Source: Amycolatopsis xylanica (lineage in GTDB: Bacteria > Actinomycetota > Actinomycetes > Mycobacteriales > Pseudonocardiaceae). From it: a stretch of 64,000 bases of DNA. Position 1 is the stretch's first letter; every line of letters starts with the position of its first letter. This document shows positions 61,694 through 64,000 of this stretch, one piece after another. The position numbers and the translations under genes were made by a program. The DNA is taken from positions 1,364,001-1,428,000 of the forward strand of contig NZ_FNON01000001.1 in the NCBI RefSeq assembly GCF_900107045.1, in the 5' to 3' direction. Below the pieces are notes generated by a model. It ran no database searches. It was not told the DNA's origin and saw only the letters and a list, made by a program, of their open reading frames with translations.

Positions 61694-64000
61694 ATGCCCC
61701 GAAGCGCCAGAACAACGCTCAGCTCCGCGCTGTCCGTCGTTGTCATAGCCGCAGGCCTGGCCGCCGTCCCCACGACCGCGAGCGCCGAAGCCCCCGCCGA
61801 CTTCTACTCCTCGTTCGAGACCGGCGAAACCCAGCCGACCTGGAACGACACCGTCGAAACCGACGCGCAAGGCAAGCAGAAGGCCTACGGCGTCAACGGC
61901 GCCAACGGCACCGCCATCCCCGGCGACATCCGCGGCCGCGTCACCGAGACCAGCGCCAGCAGCGAGAACACCTCCGGCGAAGACTCACCCATGCTCGTCG
62001 ACGGCACCGCCGACACCAAGTGGCTCGCCTGGACCCCCACCGCCTGGGCCCAGATCACCCTCTCCGAGCCCACCTCCATCACCCACTACGCGGTCACCTC
62101 GGCCAACGACGCCCCCGAGCGCGACCCCAAGGACTGGGCACTCCAAGGCTCCAACGACGCGCTGACCTGGACCGACATCGACAAGCAGACCGGCCAGTCC
62201 TACAGCGACCGCTTCCAGCAGAAGGACTACAAGCTCGCCGCACCCACCACGGCCTACAAGTACTTCCGCTTCGACGTCACCCGCAACAACGGCGGCCCGA
62301 TCATGCAGGTCGCCGAACTGCTGCTCGCCAACGACGACCCCGCGCCGCCGCCGCTGCCCACCATGCGCACCTTCCCCGACTCCGGACCCACCTCCGGCTA
62401 CACCAACAAGAACCGCGTCGGGTTCACCGGCCTGCGCGCCTACCGCTACTCCGGCAGCCAGACCGTCACCGGCCACGGCTGGTCGTACAACAAGATCTTC
62501 GACGTCGACATCCCGGTCACCACCACGACCGAGCTCTCGTACAAGGTCCAGCCCCAGTTCATCAAGGACGACCTCAAGTACCCGAGCACCAACGTCGCCG
62601 TCGATCTCGCCTTCACCGACGGCACCTACCTCAGCCAGCTCGGCGCCGTCGACCAGTACGGCTTCCCCCTCACCCCGCAGGGCCAGGGCGCCAGCAAGGT
62701 CCTCTACACCAACCAGTGGAACCTCGTCCGCTCGAACATCGCACTCGCCGCGGGCAAGACCATCGACCGCATCCTGGTCGGCTACGACAACCCCAACGGC
62801 CCTGGCCTGCTGCAGGGCTGGCTCGACGACATCAAGATCTCGGCGACCCCCACCCCGCCCGCCAGCCAGCGCCCCACCGACAACGTGCTGACCACCCGAG
62901 GCACCCTCGCCAACAGCACCTTCTCGCGCGGCAACAACTTCCCCGCCACCGCCGTCCCGCACGGCTTCAACTTCTGGACCCCCGTCACCGACGCCGGCTC
63001 CAACAGCTGGCTCTACAACTACCACTCCGGCAACAACGCCCAGAACCTGCCGACACTCCAATCGTTCAGCGCCAGCCACGAACCCAGCCCCTGGATGGGT
63101 GACCGCCAAAGCTTCCAGGTCATGCCCTCACTCGCCACCGGCGTCCCCGACGCCAACCGCGAAAAGCGCCAGCTGGCCTTCAAACACGAAAACGAAACCG
63201 CACGCGCCCACTACTACGGCGTCCAGTTCGAGAACGGCATCAAAACCGAACTCGCCCCCACCGACCACGCCGCGCTCTTCCGCTTCACCTTCCCCGGCAC
63301 CGACGCCAACCTCATCTTCGACAACGTCAACAACAACGGCGGCCTCACCCTCGACACCACCGGCGGCACACTCAGCGGCTACACCGACGCCAAGAGCGGA
63401 CTCTCCGCGGGCGCCGGCCGCATGTTCGTCTACGCCACCTTCGACAAGCCCGTCACCGCCGGCGGCAAACTCCCCGGCGAAGGCCGCGACAACGTCCGCG
63501 GCTACCTGCGCTTCAACGGCCAGACCGTGAACATGCGCATCGCCACCTCGCTGATCAGCGTCGACCAGGCCAAGAAGAACCTCGCCCAGGAACTCGCACC
63601 CACCGCCACCCTCGAAAGCGTCCGCGACGCCGCGCAAAAGGCCTGGGACGAGAAACTCGGCGTCATCGAGGTCGAAGGCGCCTCCAAGGACCAGCTGACC
63701 ACCCTCTACTCCAACCTCTACCGCCTGTTCCTCTACCCCAACTCCGGGCACGAGAACACCGGCACCCCCGCCGCACCGGCCTACAAGTACGCCAGCTTCG
63801 TCTCCCCGAAGACCGGCGCCGACACCCCCACCCAGACCGGCTCGAAGATCGTCGACGGCCAGACCTACGTCAACAACGGCTTCTGGGACACCTACCGCAC
63901 CACCTGGCCCGCCTACTCACTCCTCACGCCCGACATGGCGGGCAAGATGATCGACGGCTTCGTCCAGCAATACCGCGACGGCGGCTGGATCTCCCGCTGG
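61694..64000 (+). CDS. Secreted GH92 alpha-1,2-mannosidase with discoidin-like domain (3' truncated by window)
   Basis: The first 769 residues of an exported glycosidase. A signal peptide (ALSVVVIAAGLAAVPTTASA, cleavage near residue 31) precedes an F5/8-type discoidin domain (about 70-215; WAQITLSEPTSITHYAVTSA, KYFRFDVTRNNGG), a jelly-roll region, and the GH92 N-terminal beta domain from about 395 (DNVLTTRGTLANSTFSRGNN, then FPATAVPHGFNFWTP). The alpha-barrel core begins with LYSNLYRLFLYPNSG, and FWDTYRTTWPAYSLLTP is a conserved metal/substrate region. GH92 enzymes are Ca-dependent exo-mannosidases. GGAG at 61685 precedes the ATG. The catalytic acid lies beyond the window. Confidence 0.92.
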   Translation, partial: MPRSARTTLSSALSVVVIAAGLAAVPTTASAEAPADFYSSFETGETQPTWNDTVETDAQGKQKAYGVNGANGTAIPGDIRGRVTETSASSENTSGEDSPMLVDGTADTKWLAWTPTAWAQITLSEPTSITHYAVTSANDAPERDPKDWALQGSNDALTWTDIDKQTGQSYSDRFQQKDYKLAAPTTAYKYFRFDVTRNNGGPIMQVAELLLANDDPAPPPLPTMRTFPDSGPTSGYTNKNRVGFTGLRAYRYSGSQTVTGHGWSYNKIFDVDIPVTTTTELSYKVQPQFIKDDLKYPSTNVAVDLAFTDGTYLSQLGAVDQYGFPLTPQGQGASKVLYTNQWNLVRSNIALAAGKTIDRILVGYDNPNGPGLLQGWLDDIKISATPTPPASQRPTDNVLTTRGTLANSTFSRGNNFPATAVPHGFNFWTPVTDAGSNSWLYNYHSGNNAQNLPTLQSFSASHEPSPWMGDRQSFQVMPSLATGVPDANREKRQLAFKHENETARAHYYGVQFENGIKTELAPTDHAALFRFTFPGTDANLIFDNVNNNGGLTLDTTGGTLSGYTDAKSGLSAGAGRMFVYATFDKPVTAGGKLPGEGRDNVRGYLRFNGQTVNMRIATSLISVDQAKKNLAQELAPTATLESVRDAAQKAWDEKLGVIEVEGASKDQLTTLYSNLYRLFLYPNSGHENTGTPAAPAYKYASFVSPKTGADTPTQTGSKIVDGQTYVNNGFWDTYRTTWPAYSLLTPDMAGKMIDGFVQQYRDGGWISRW

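Overview
The window is high-GC actinobacterial chromosome, most likely from a Pseudonocardiaceae genus close to Amycolatopsis. This is inferred from the codon use, the MptB-type mannosyltransferase, the TIGR03843/DUF3090 pair, the mycothiol-type DinB protein, the many GTG and apparently leaderless starts, and an actinobacterial MimABCD-type monooxygenase operon. No phage, insertion sequence, integrase or CRISPR array is visible.

Layout. 1-8.6 kb: end of a GH64 glucanase, a LuxR/LAL ATPase regulator, a TetR repressor with a VOC gene and a clear operator between them, and a RecB-like nuclease-helicase fusion. 8.6-13.2 kb: a secreted Asp-box propeller protein, then a 730-residue protein of unknown family whose leader carries two adjacent, unusual tRNA genes (anticodons CCU and CGG, both with U73). 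13.2-21.3 kb: GNAT, PPOX and NADAR enzymes, an MFS carrier, an NfeD-SPFH pair, DUF3097, an APH-type kinase and an alpha/beta hydrolase. 21.4-28.3 kb: an M6 metalloprotease, SCO1664-type and DUF3090 genes, an S9 peptidase and an LD-carboxypeptidase. 28.3-37.3 kb: a 1683-residue TPR/papain-like multidomain protein, MerR, DinB, PPOX and MptB.

37.4-42.7 kb is a four-gene oligopeptide-type ABC importer operon. It is separated from the next locus by a perfect 298-bp tandem duplication. 43.3-54.2 kb is a propane/phenol-type diiron monooxygenase locus: a MimR-like regulator diverges from a small gene and from oxygenase alpha, reductase, oxygenase beta and coupling protein, followed by an amidohydrolase, a MIP18-type Fe-S protein, a zinc alcohol dehydrogenase and a dedicated GroEL. 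Two near-identical GTCTCA...TGAGAC palindromes mark likely MimR sites. 54.3-64 kb: an M55/M20 peptidase pair, TetR, an FBP (FusB-like) protein, two FAD monooxygenases, VOC, a WYL regulator and the start of a GH92 mannosidase.

A second theme is several families of intergenic palindromes (A to E in the entries). They recur between genes, nest inside one another, supply stop codons to at least six genes and, in one case, lie inside a coding sequence. The most interesting candidate new system is the tRNA pair plus the 730-residue protein at 10.7-13.1 kb.
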